Origin: Bacillota bacterium
Lineage (GTDB): Bacteria > Bacillota > Clostridia > Acetivibrionales > JANLFN01
Reading direction: 5' to 3'
NCBI GenBank assembly: GCA_023421675.1
Contig: JAEZTC010000013.1
Location: 372,001-436,000 of the forward strand
DNA length: 64,000 nt
The position numbers were made by a program, and so were the translations under genes. Below the pieces are notes generated by a model that searched no databases, was not told where the DNA came from, and saw nothing but the letters and a program-made list of their open reading frames with translations. The number at the start of each line of letters is the position of its first letter. Position 1 is the first letter of the stretch. Of the stretch, positions 52,064 to 60,300 are shown one piece after another.

Positions 52064-52360
52064 ATGGCTAATTTGTTACAGAACCTTGCCGGTATGGCAG
52101 ATATGACTGAACAGGTCATTGCAACCGACTTTTTAATTTCTGCAAAGTCAGGTGTAATTAATTATGCAATGGCTATCTCTGAGACTGCCACCCCTGAGGT
52201 AAGGGAAGTACTCCGAAGGCATCTGGATGTAGCTATTGGTACACATGAAAGAATAGCAAAGTATATGATTAAAAAGGGATATTATATTCCTGAAGATATG
52301 GATAAGCAGATAAGTGTGGACATGAAAGCTGCGGATACTGTTTTGAACATACAACAGTAA
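52064..52360 (+). CDS. CotF-like spore coat protein, short form
   Basis: A 98-residue helical protein. ATG 52064 is chosen because GGAGGA lies 7 bp before it. It shares the CotF-type repeat with the gene at 50455 (ATDFLISAKSGVINYAMAIS; HERIAKYMIKKGYYIPEDM). It ends the coat operon and is followed by a terminator. Confidence 0.8.
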   Translation: MANLLQNLAGMADMTEQVIATDFLISAKSGVINYAMAISETATPEVREVLRRHLDVAIGTHERIAKYMIKKGYYIPEDMDKQISVDMKAADTVLNIQQ

Positions 52361-52371
52361 AGTGCATAAAT

Positions 52372-52402
52372 GGGTACGGGTACAATGGACCGTACCTTTT
52401 GT
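52372..52402 (+). terminator. Terminator of the coat operon
   Basis: A 7-bp stem (52373-52379 with 52390-52396), 10-nt loop, TTTT. Confidence 0.75.
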
Positions 52403-52474
52403 TCTTTCGCATGATAGGATTAAATTATCCTTGGTTTTCTCAACCTAACATTAGTATACTACTCATATCTTCTA

Positions 52475-52503
52475 TTGAAAATTCATATAAATGGTGGTAA
52501 AAT
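52475..52503 (+). promoter_or_regulatory. Sigma-A promoter of the tRNA-Pro gene
   Basis: TTGAAA 52475-52480 and TAAAAT 52498-52503 with a 17-bp spacer, placing the start about 24 nt before the mature tRNA. Confidence 0.6.
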
Positions 52504-52533
52504 AACATTTCGCAGGTTAATATTATATTGTAA

Positions 52534-52610
52534 CGGGGTGTGGCTCAGTTTGGTAGAGCGCTTGGTTCGGGACCAAGAAGCCGGAGGTTCAAATCCTCTC
52601 ACTCCGACCA
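52534..52610 (+). tRNA. tRNA-Pro (anticodon CGG)
   Basis: A 77-nt cloverleaf including an encoded CCA. The acceptor stem CGGGGTG pairs with CACTCCG (one G-T), the anticodon stem CTTGG/CCAAG encloses TTCGGGA with anticodon CGG, and the T arm holds GGTTCAAAT. The 3' part of this gene is duplicated twice downstream (52.76 and 57.05 kb), as expected for an integration hotspot. Confidence 0.95.
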
Positions 52611-52655
52611 AAGAAATTGACTTCGGGTTTATCTCGGAGTCAATTTCTTTTTATG
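52609..52655 (+). terminator. Terminator of tRNA-Pro
   Basis: AAAGAAATTGACT pairs perfectly with AGTCAATTTCTTT around a loop containing TTCGGGTTTATCTCGG, followed by TTTT. The repeats downstream carry a related hairpin with the core TTCGGGATTATCCCGG. Confidence 0.85.
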
Positions 52656-52660
52656 TTAAA

Positions 52661-52777
52661 GAGAGGATTTGAACCTGAGAAGGCACGAGGCGAAAGGAAA
52701 ATGCAGAGCGTTTTCTAGCCGAGTGTGCCGTCAGGCAGTAGTATGCGAGGGGAGCGAAGCAGACGGTCAATCCTCTC
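52661..52777. repeat. 117-bp palindromic element with tRNA T-arm termini
   Basis: It begins with GAGAGGATTTGAACC (52661-52675), the exact reverse complement of the T arm of tRNA-Pro (52586-52600), and ends with GGTCAATCCTCTC. The termini therefore pair. Inside, GGCAC pairs with GTGCC and AAAATGC with GCGTTTT, so the whole segment could fold into one long hairpin. A diverged copy of its left half lies at 63850-63900. Confidence 0.65.
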
Positions 52778-52823
52778 ACTCCGACCAGCAAAACTTCGGG
52801 ATTATCCCGGAGTTTTAATTTTT
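52756..52823 (+). repeat. 68-bp direct repeat, copy A (tRNA-Pro 3' end plus terminator hairpin)
   Basis: Identical over 68 bp to 57057-57124. It contains the 3' end of tRNA-Pro (AATCCTCTCACTCCGACCA) followed by a hairpin AAAACTTCGGG/CCCGGAGTTTT and a T run. The T-arm bases upstream are altered (GACGGTCAAT), so it is not a functional tRNA part. Likely an attachment-site copy left by an integrated element. Confidence 0.85.
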
Positions 52824-53078
52824 ATGGAGAGAGGATTTGAATTACTGGACCATCTTTTCTTATTTTGTTCTATTCACATAATCTCTCAATCCAATTGACA
52901 GTAATATTGTTAAATAATACAATTTATTTATTACAATTCAATAATTGTATTATACATATTACGTGTATTAACCTAATGGTAAATGCTTATACGAATTATG
53001 TTTATTCAAGAGTTCTATAAATTAGCGAATTGAAATGTGCCCATCCGTGGACGCATAATTATAAAAAAAGGTGATAAA
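52824..53078. other. AT-rich region after repeat copy A, without a gene
   Basis: Immediately after the repeat comes ATGGAGAGAGGATTTGAATTACTGG, whose first part recurs at 63845, then about 200 bp of very AT-rich sequence with no frame or structure that I can support. Confidence 0.6.
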
Positions 53079-53564
53079 ATGGATATTCCAACTTATAAAC
53101 CAAGAAGTAATATTCGAAAAATTCCGTATTTTATAGTTATTGCAGTACTTTCAATTTTGTTTTATTTTACTCTTTTTAAAGATGATATTTTAATTGCTAT
53201 CATATTTGGTGCTTGTATAGTTGTTATTTACAGGTACATAATACGGTATACTATTATAATAAATGGTGTAAAAGGTATAAAATTTTTGAAGAAAGGTGAT
53301 TTTGATAAAGCAATTATTTGCTTTGAGAAGTCCAATTCATTTTTTTTAGCACATAAAATACTCGATAAATATGGATATATTGTTTTTTTAAATTCTTCAA
53401 AGTATACATACAGAGAACCAATATTAATAAACCTAGCTTTCTTATATGCTCAAAAAGGTGATATAAACAAAGCTAAAGAGTATTATGAAGAATGCTTAAA
53501 AATAAACCCTCAAAATGAAATTGCAATAAGTTCACTGAATTTTATAAATTATAAAGAAAAATAA
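53079..53564 (+). CDS. Membrane protein with TPR-like repeat
   Basis: A 161-residue protein; ATG 53079 follows AAGGTGA. Two membrane spans (about 15-55) are followed by a soluble part with TPR-like helices: KGIKFLKKGDFDKAIICFEKSNSF and INLAFLYAQKGDINKAKEYYEECLKINPQN. Probably an adaptor for protein-protein contacts at the membrane. No closer family recognised. First gene of the AT-rich island. Confidence 0.65.
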   Translation: MDIPTYKPRSNIRKIPYFIVIAVLSILFYFTLFKDDILIAIIFGACIVVIYRYIIRYTIIINGVKGIKFLKKGDFDKAIICFEKSNSFFLAHKILDKYGYIVFLNSSKYTYREPILINLAFLYAQKGDINKAKEYYEECLKINPQNEIAISSLNFINYKEK

Positions 53565-53623
53565 TCTTTAATGCTATATAATCTAGCCCCTATTAAAATC
53601 CATAATATTTACTTACTATTTGT

Positions 53624-53905
53624 TTTTATTTGAAAATAGTAGGGGGTAGCATGAACCTTTCACACATTGTTGACGGTCAATTAGTTCTTATCCGTCGGCA
53701 GGAAGAAGTTTAGAACGGAGAAATTGCACTTATACTTGTTAATGGGGATGATGCTACAGTTAAGAAGTTTTACAGGTCTGGGGACGTTGTTACATTAATG
53801 CCGAACAGTTTTAATTCAGATTATCAACCTATAGTTGTTGACTTAAAGAATACTGATTTTAAGGTTATAGGGAAAGTAGTCGGTTCTTTTATTAGTATGA
53901 GATAA
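53624..53905 (+). pseudogene. Remnant of an S24/LexA-like repressor peptidase with an internal stop
   Basis: The frame reads FYLKIVGGSMNLSHIVDGQLVLIRRQEEV, then TAG at 53711-53713, then NGEIALILVNGDDATVKKFYRSGDVVTLMPNS and IGKVVGSF up to TAA 53903-53905. This is the C-terminal peptidase of phage-type repressors: GGSM corresponds to the catalytic GDSM serine block (Asp replaced by Gly) and TVKKFYR carries the catalytic Lys. The DNA-binding half is missing. It marks an old prophage or integrative element. Confidence 0.7.
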
Positions 53906-53949
53906 TTTTTTTATCTATGGCTGTAAATATTCAACATTAAAGGGGTTAG

Positions 53950-54702
53950 ATGATAATGTATATATATTTATTTATTGCTATTCCTATATTGGGTTTTATT
54001 TACGGTTGCTTTGAACCACTTATACTTGGGAAGCTTGGGGAAAGAAAAGTCAGAAAAATACTTGAATCTATTAAACCCGAAGGTTATAGAATTATTAATG
54101 ATTTGATGATTAAAACATCAAAGGGGACAAGCCAAATAGATCATATTGCTATAAGCCAATATGGAATATTTGTTATTGAGACTAAAAATTATAAAGGGTG
54201 GATTTTTGGCAACGAAAAATCTGATAATTGGACACAAGTTATTTATAAAAGTAAACGTAAATTTCATAACCCCGTAAGGCAGAATTGGGGACATATACAA
54301 GCTTTAAAAGAGGTTTTAAATAATGATAATATTCCTTATTATTCCATAGTCGTATTTTCTAATAGAGCAGAATTAAAAGATGTTAAATCTAATTCTGATG
54401 TTATATATGTCCATCAACTCAAAGAGGCTATTAAAAATCTTAGTATTGTTGAAAAATTAAGCAATTTGGAAATAGAACAAATTGAAGTTTTTCTAAAAAG
54501 TTTGTCCATTGAAAACAAACAGCAAAGGAAAGACCATATCAAAAATATAAATCAAAATATTAAAAATAAAAATTCCGATGCCAATTCATTAATCTGCCCA
54601 ACCTGTGGGGCTAACCTTGTTAAACGTAACGGTCAATATGGTGAATTCTATGGTTGTTCCAATTTTCCAAAGTGTAGATATAAGAAAAATCACTCATTCT
54701 AA
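53950..54702 (+). CDS. NERD-domain nuclease-like protein with a topoisomerase-type zinc finger
   Basis: A 250-residue protein with one N-terminal membrane span (about 3-20), a NERD domain and a zinc ribbon. The NERD (PD-(D/E)xK-like) core is visible as GERKVRKILESI, TSQIDHIAISQYGIFVIETKNYKGWIFG (Asp...Glu-x-Lys) and NPVRQNWGHIQAL. The C-terminus (about 215-248) is CPTCGANLVKRNGQYGEFYGCSNFPKC, a four-Cys topoisomerase I-type DNA-binding finger. Membrane-tethered NERD proteins are often on plasmids and islands; DNA cleavage is likely but unproven. ATG 53956 is an alternative start. Confidence 0.8.
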   Translation: MIMYIYLFIAIPILGFIYGCFEPLILGKLGERKVRKILESIKPEGYRIINDLMIKTSKGTSQIDHIAISQYGIFVIETKNYKGWIFGNEKSDNWTQVIYKSKRKFHNPVRQNWGHIQALKEVLNNDNIPYYSIVVFSNRAELKDVKSNSDVIYVHQLKEAIKNLSIVEKLSNLEIEQIEVFLKSLSIENKQQRKDHIKNINQNIKNKNSDANSLICPTCGANLVKRNGQYGEFYGCSNFPKCRYKKNHSF

Positions 54703-54754
54703 TCATTTTAAAAGGTTTTTACGTATGATATTTTAATAATAGAGGAGTATGAAA

Positions 54755-55417
54755 ATGTTAAACTTTTTTCAAGAATATGGCGCTGCAATACAAGCAATAA
54801 GTTCGATTATACTATTAATTGTAACAATAATGTATGTTAAGGCAACATATCGAATGATACATTCCTCTCAAGAATCACATATTAGACCAGTTCAATTTAA
54901 ATATGAAAACGGACAGAATATATTATTCATTAAAAACTTTGGACCAGGTATTGCAATTAACGTTCAAGTTTTTGCAGAACCTTCTGAGGTACTTGATAAT
55001 GATGAGAGTACTCAATTAATATATTTAAATGAGGCATTAAATATACTTTATAATGTTTTTAGAGATAATTTTGTTAAAGCTAAAGCAAATAGTTTTGAAA
55101 TAGTACCAAATGATTGTACAGAATTTATATTTAAACATAAAATAAATACTAATAGCCCTGTTTTATTGTCATGGGAAACGGTAACAGGTGAAAAAAAACA
55201 TAAATTAATTAGGTTAAAGATAGATAATGATGGAAAAATTAATATATTAAAAGTTAATAAATATGGTATCAGAAAATCTAAAAATTTATTGCTTAAGCTT
55301 ATTTTTTTTCTAATTAATATTCTAGATAAAGGTACTTTTGGACAAGATATTAGTTTTGAAGATTACATAAAAAATAAAGAAAAAAAGAAACATAAGAAAC
55401 AGAACAAACAAAAATAA
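54755..55417 (+). CDS. Membrane-anchored hypothetical protein
   Basis: A 220-residue protein; ATG 54755 is preferred over 54749 because of GAGGAG spacing. One N-terminal span (about 12-30, IILLIVTIMYVKATYRMI) is followed by a beta-rich soluble domain (HIRPVQFKYENGQNILFIKNFGPGIAINVQ) and a lysine-rich tail. The R-P-V...N-x-G-x-G-x-A-x-N pattern is common in uncharacterised mobile-element proteins. No function can be assigned. Confidence 0.6.
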   Translation: MLNFFQEYGAAIQAISSIILLIVTIMYVKATYRMIHSSQESHIRPVQFKYENGQNILFIKNFGPGIAINVQVFAEPSEVLDNDESTQLIYLNEALNILYNVFRDNFVKAKANSFEIVPNDCTEFIFKHKINTNSPVLLSWETVTGEKKHKLIRLKIDNDGKINILKVNKYGIRKSKNLLLKLIFFLINILDKGTFGQDISFEDYIKNKEKKKHKKQNKQK

Positions 55418-55484
55418 AAAATATTTACATTTGACACCTTTTATGTAATAATATGTTTAAAGATATTTGTTTATTGTTTACCTA

Positions 55485-55520
55485 AAAAAACTGAGCGCGC
55501 TTATTAGTACTCAGTTTTTT
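55485..55520 (+). terminator. Terminator inside the AT-rich island
   Basis: AAAAAACTGAG pairs with CTCAGTTTTTT around a 14-nt loop (55485-55495 with 55510-55520). Confidence 0.88.
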
Positions 55521-55625
55521 CCATTTTTTTTAGATTTACATATTAAATTTGTTAAATTACTACTTTTTTTATTATATAATGTTTTGTAGTTGTATTTTTA
55601 TTATTAATTAAATTGGAGAATTTTT

Positions 55626-56138
55626 ATGAATTTTTCAAAAAAAATAGGTGATTTTGATAGAAATAGAATAGGATTCACGATAGCTTTAATTGCAACGGAT
55701 TTTGCACTTTACCCTATATTAAAAGATTTTAAATCAGTATTGCCGAAAAATTTTTTTCAACCAAGTTTTATTAGTTTTAAAGAATTTTTTTGGATATTTA
55801 ATATTCTTCTTGGTTTATCAATATATCTATATGCAATTTCTTACTTTGGATATAATTCTTTTTTAAAAAGAACAAAGATTGTTGGAGATTGGTTATATAA
55901 AATAACAATATTAACCCCAATATTATATTTTATATATTATATTCTATGTTTTCTAATTAATTATGATAATACTCATACATTAAATTTCATGCCAGGTAGT
56001 AATTTTGCTACTACAGACTTTTTCTATAATACAATCACTATAGTTTTTCTTTTAATTATGGCATTTGTTACAGGTGTAATTTTTACTGATATTGCAGATG
56101 AATTTAATAAAAGACAACGTAATCATAGAAAACTATAA
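55626..56138 (+). CDS. Polytopic membrane protein, unknown
   Basis: A 170-residue protein with four likely membrane spans (about 13-30, 52-75, 92-115, 140-160) and a short basic cytosolic end (KRQRNHRKL). RBS TTGGAGAA. It is followed 37 bp later by another membrane-anchored gene, so the two may form a complex. No family recognised. Confidence 0.6.
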   Translation: MNFSKKIGDFDRNRIGFTIALIATDFALYPILKDFKSVLPKNFFQPSFISFKEFFWIFNILLGLSIYLYAISYFGYNSFLKRTKIVGDWLYKITILTPILYFIYYILCFLINYDNTHTLNFMPGSNFATTDFFYNTITIVFLLIMAFVTGVIFTDIADEFNKRQRNHRKL

Positions 56139-56175
56139 ATTTTTATCATTATTTTCAATCCAAGGGGGTAGTATT

Positions 56176-56904
56176 TTGTTTAAAGATTTAAGTAATATTT
56201 TTACTTTTATTATAACTCCTTTAATAGCAATCTCCACTGCTATAATGGGATGGTATTTTGCTTTTAAATTAAATAATAAGCAAATTATCTTTAACAGGAA
56301 ATTAAAAAAATCTGATTTACAGTTTGAAACTGCAAAGATGGTACTGGAACATTCTTGTAATGCTTTATCTTCTATTAGAAGTTATTATTCAACTTTTTCA
56401 GTTGATATTAATTATATATACAAATACACTACTTTATACGAGTATTCGTTAAAAGAAATAGTATTTGATAAAATTAATGAAATTATTAATATTGGCACTA
56501 AAAATTATAGTACTATCTTCGATAACATTAGATCGCTTTATAATGTTTTCTATTCACGAAATATTGTATTATTAGAAGAAGTTTTATTGTTTAAAAGTAT
56601 TACAATCATTAAACCTTTTAAAAACGTTTACAATATGTTTAATGATTGTAATATTAAACTAACTGATAATTTAAAGGTACCAGACCAAACCGTTGATAAT
56701 AACATTAAAGAACTTAATAATTTAATTTCCTATTTTAATGGTGAAATTCTTCCTTCAATTAATAAACTTATATATGCTCTTTTAAAACTTCAAATTAATA
56801 TACAAAATGATTTTTTGAGTGATATATTGGATGGAGTCAAAATCCCAGAAATCTTTGACGATAAATATACTAATCTTCAAGATATTAAATTAATCAATAA
56901 GTAA
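56176..56904 (+). CDS. Membrane-anchored helical protein, unknown
   Basis: A 242-residue protein. TTG 56176 is chosen because AGGGGG (56163-56168) lies 7 bp upstream; the longer open frame overlaps the previous gene. One N-terminal span (about 8-30) is followed by a long, mostly helical Asn/Ile-rich soluble part. Same overall layout as the protein at 54755. Last gene of the AT-rich island. Confidence 0.6.
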   Translation: MFKDLSNIFTFIITPLIAISTAIMGWYFAFKLNNKQIIFNRKLKKSDLQFETAKMVLEHSCNALSSIRSYYSTFSVDINYIYKYTTLYEYSLKEIVFDKINEIINIGTKNYSTIFDNIRSLYNVFYSRNIVLLEEVLLFKSITIIKPFKNVYNMFNDCNIKLTDNLKVPDQTVDNNIKELNNLISYFNGEILPSINKLIYALLKLQINIQNDFLSDILDGVKIPEIFDDKYTNLQDIKLINK

Positions 56905-57045
56905 TATCAATGTACCAAAAATGTACCCATTAAATTAATAACTAATCATAAAATTTAATTTTTCTTAAATAATATTAACCTTTGATATCCTAAATCAACA
57001 AGGTTTTAAATTATATTAATTTATTTCAATAATGTATTCCCATAC

Positions 57046-57124
57046 TTCGGGACCAAGAAGCAGACGGTCAATCCTCTCACTCCGACCAGCAAAACTTCGG
57101 GATTATCCCGGAGTTTTAATTTTT
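57046..57124 (+). repeat. tRNA-Pro 3' half remnant and 68-bp direct repeat, copy B
   Basis: Starts with TTCGGGACCAAGAAGC (57046-57061), identical to the anticodon-loop region of tRNA-Pro (52566-52581). From 57057 it is identical to copy A for 68 bp, including the tRNA 3' end and the hairpin AAAACTTCGGG/CCCGGAGTTTT. The next bases in copy A (TTTATGGAGAGAGGATTTG) are found 6.7 kb away at 63842, so an island interrupts this repeat. Confidence 0.85.
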
Positions 57125-57125
57125 T

Positions 57126-57188
57126 GCCTGCGCTGTAGTTCCCGCCGACCACGTTGATTGTCCCGCTTTCAATGGTTACATCTCTGCC
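57126..57188 (-). pseudogene. Fragment of a repeat-rich surface-protein gene (minus strand)
   Basis: Read on the minus strand, 21 codons give GRDVTIESGTINVVGGNYSAG preceded by unrelated sequence. This G-x-x-x-T-I-x-x-G-T-I-x-x-x-G-G-N pattern is typical of repeats in large bacterial surface proteins. It begins exactly at the repeat/island junction, so it looks like a truncated leftover from the island's donor. Confidence 0.45.
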
Positions 57189-57377
57189 TTTGATACGACG
57201 TCAATGCTGCTGGTGTTTTTACGACTTTTAGTATTATACACTTCCAGCTTGCCGTTCAGCCATTTTACCATTCAGGCAGAAATCCACTACCGTTCAGGAA
57301 AAAGTCGGTTTTTGTCGATTTTTTTTGCTATGCTAAAGAGTATGGAAAAACAAAGTTACCATAGGAGGAAAAATTAC

Positions 57378-60300
57378 ATGAGAAAGAGACTACTTAGTAT
57401 GGCAATGGCACTGTGCATGGTGTTTAGCCTGCTACCCACTGTGGCGACGGCAGCCTCTAACATTATCACTGGGCAAGGATATGAGTATAATACAAATACA
57501 AAGACCCTGACCGTCAAGGAAACTGGCGGGGCTCAGAGATTCGGAGGCGATTATTACCTATCTCACAGGGATGAGTGCATAAAAGCAGTAATCCAATCAG
57601 GTGTAACTGCGCTTGGTTATTGTGAATTTCATATGTTTGCAGCCTTAACCACGGTTGAATTTTCATCAACCATAACAAAGGTGAGCGAAGGCGCCTTTAA
57701 TCAGTGCACCAGTTTGACCGAAATTACTATCCCCGAAACCGTGACCGAAATTGGTAATTCTCCTTTTTGGGGCTGTACCGCACTGAAAAAGATAACGCTC
57801 CCAAGCAGCCTGACCTCCATCACGGAAGCTATGTTTGAGGGCTGCACCAGCCTCGAGACCATCACATTCAATAATATAAATAATGTGAAATCCATCGGTA
57901 ATAGCGCCTTCAAGGGCTGCATCAACCTAAAATCCTTCACAATTCCCGCTAATGTGACCTCCATCGGTGATGACGCCTTTTATGGCTGCAGCAGTCTTGG
58001 CTCCATCACAATCCCAAGCAAAGTGAACACTATCGGTTCCTGGGCATTTTATAAATGCACCAGCCTTACGTCTGCCATTTTCCAGAACAGCATGACAGAT
58101 CTACCGCAATCTATATTTCAAAACTGTGGCAATCTAAGCTCGGTAACCCTTCCAAGCAATCTGAAGACCATCGGCATAGATGCCTTTAGATCCTGTACTA
58201 GCCTGAGTTCCATCAATATCCCTAGTACTGTGACCTTAATTGATTCAAGGGCTTTTCAAGAGTGTTCAAAGTTGTCTGCCGTTAACTTTACAAGTCCAAG
58301 CGATTTGAACGTAATAAATGACTACAGTTTTGACGGCTGTAGCAGTCTTAAATTCATCATAATCCCAAGCAAGGTGACGAGGCTCGGCTACAATGCATTT
58401 TCTGGTTGCACAAATATTACCGCAGTTCTTGAACCACTAATAGCTCCTACATTAGACGGAAGCGGCATTGTATTTACTAATGCTGCTGGACATAAACTAT
58501 ATTTACCTAAAACCGGCACGGGCTACGATGCCTGGGGTTGGTTTAGTTCCAACGGTCAAAAAATAATGGGTAATGTTGGCCTAACCAACCTGACACTGAG
58601 CAGCGGTGAACTTTCCCCGGCGTTTTCTTTTAATCAGTATAACTATACCGCAACGGTTCCCACCGGGACCAGCAGCATCACTATCACCCCCACTTCTCTC
58701 AGAGGCGAGACTATCACGGTAAATGGTGCCCCTGTCGTCAGTGGTCAACCCTCCAATGCAATCTCCTTGACAGGGGATACTACCACGGTCACCATTCAGG
58801 CTACATATGATACCACCGTCGAAACCTACACCATCGCTGTAACAAAGGCTCCCGCACCTGTGGATATTTTCACACTTAGCGGCAAAGTGACCGCACCCGT
58901 CAAAAACATAACACCCTCTACCACCTCGATCGATACGTCTCAGTACACCGGCACGGTGAGCTGGAAAGATGCTTCCGGAGCCGATGTAGGCAGCAAGTTC
59001 CTCGGCGGCACAGCTTACACCGCCACCGTTACCCTAACGCCAAAGAAGGGCTACACGTTCAAAGGTGTTTTAGCCAATACATTTACCTATACGAATGCTA
59101 CCGTTATCCACGCAGCCGGCGGAGACGGAGATTTGGTTGTGAGCATCAAATTTCCCGCTACCGCAGCACGTACGCTGAGCTCCATTGCTATTACCGCGCA
59201 ACCCAAGACAAGCTATAAATATGGTGAGACTTTTAGCGCATCGGGTATGATAGTTAAGGCGACTTACGACGATGGCACAACAGACAACAATTTCACAAAC
59301 TACACCATAGACAAAATGGGAACTTTGACCCCGAGTGACACCAAGGTTACCCTAACAGCGGCAGGTACATCAATTACAGCAACGCAGCCCATCATCGTTG
59401 CAGCGCGTGTGCTCACCTCCATTGCTGTTACCACTCAACCGAAGATGACCTACAAATACGGTGAGACCTTTATAACCACTGGCATGGTCGTTAAAGCGCT
59501 CTATGAAGATGGCGGAGAGGACAGCAATTTTACAGATTACACCTGGGACAAGACCGGTCCTCTGACCATGAGCGATACCACGGTTACCCTAACGGCCAGA
59601 GGCACAGCCATTAAAACTACGCTGATTATTACCATTAACAGGGCAGACGGTCCCGCCGCGCCAAGCCTTACATTCTCCTTTGATGGTGCGAATGCAAATA
59701 AGCTGATGGGTGCAAATAGCACCATGCAATACAGTCTTGACGGCGGAGTGGTTTGGTCTGCTTGCACAAATAACATGACTCTAGACGTCACTCAAATCTC
59801 AGCAGAAAAAGATATCAAGGTGCGCATTAAAGAAACAGATACTACCAAAGCCAGCGATATTCATATCATTGATATATTGCCAAGTCCGGCTGCACCGAGT
59901 GGTATCACCGCCACCGATTGCACCATTATCGCCAATAACAACGGAAAGATAAGTGGCGTCTCTACTGCGATGGAGTATAAACTATCCACCGTGTCCTCTT
60001 GGACGGCTGTCAGTGGCAATGAAATTACCGGCCTTAAAGACGGTACATATGATGTGCGAATCAAAGCCACAGGGAATACTCTCCCGGGCATGGTAACCCC
60101 AGTTACCATCAACGCTTATAATCCTGCAACGGTCGACAAGCTTGAATTGGACGACTATGTGACTGCACCCACCAAAAACGGAACACCCAGCACCACAGCG
60201 TTTGAGACGGATCAGTACACCGGCGTGGTGAGTTGGAAAGTTACTACTGGAGCTGCTGTGGGCAGCAAATTCCTCGGAGGCACAGCCTACACAGCCACCG

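Larger units (their letters stand above)
52824..57045. mobile_element. AT-rich 4.2-kb island between tRNA-Pro-derived repeats
   Basis: Bounded by repeat copies A and B. It holds five hypothetical genes on the plus strand and an S24/LexA-type repressor remnant. The base composition is strikingly more AT-rich than the surrounding core. No integrase is left, so it would be a decayed integrated element. The call rests on the flanking repeats, the composition and the phage-type remnant. Confidence 0.55.

Noticed and set aside
56092..56175. Longer N-terminus for the last island gene, overlapping the upstream gene
   Set aside because: A strong AGGGGG site points to TTG 56176, which gives a normal start with an N-terminal membrane span.
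52824..57045. Integrase, transposase or CRISPR array in the AT-rich island
   Set aside because: No recombinase motifs, no IS-type inverted repeats with a transposase frame and no regularly spaced repeats were found.
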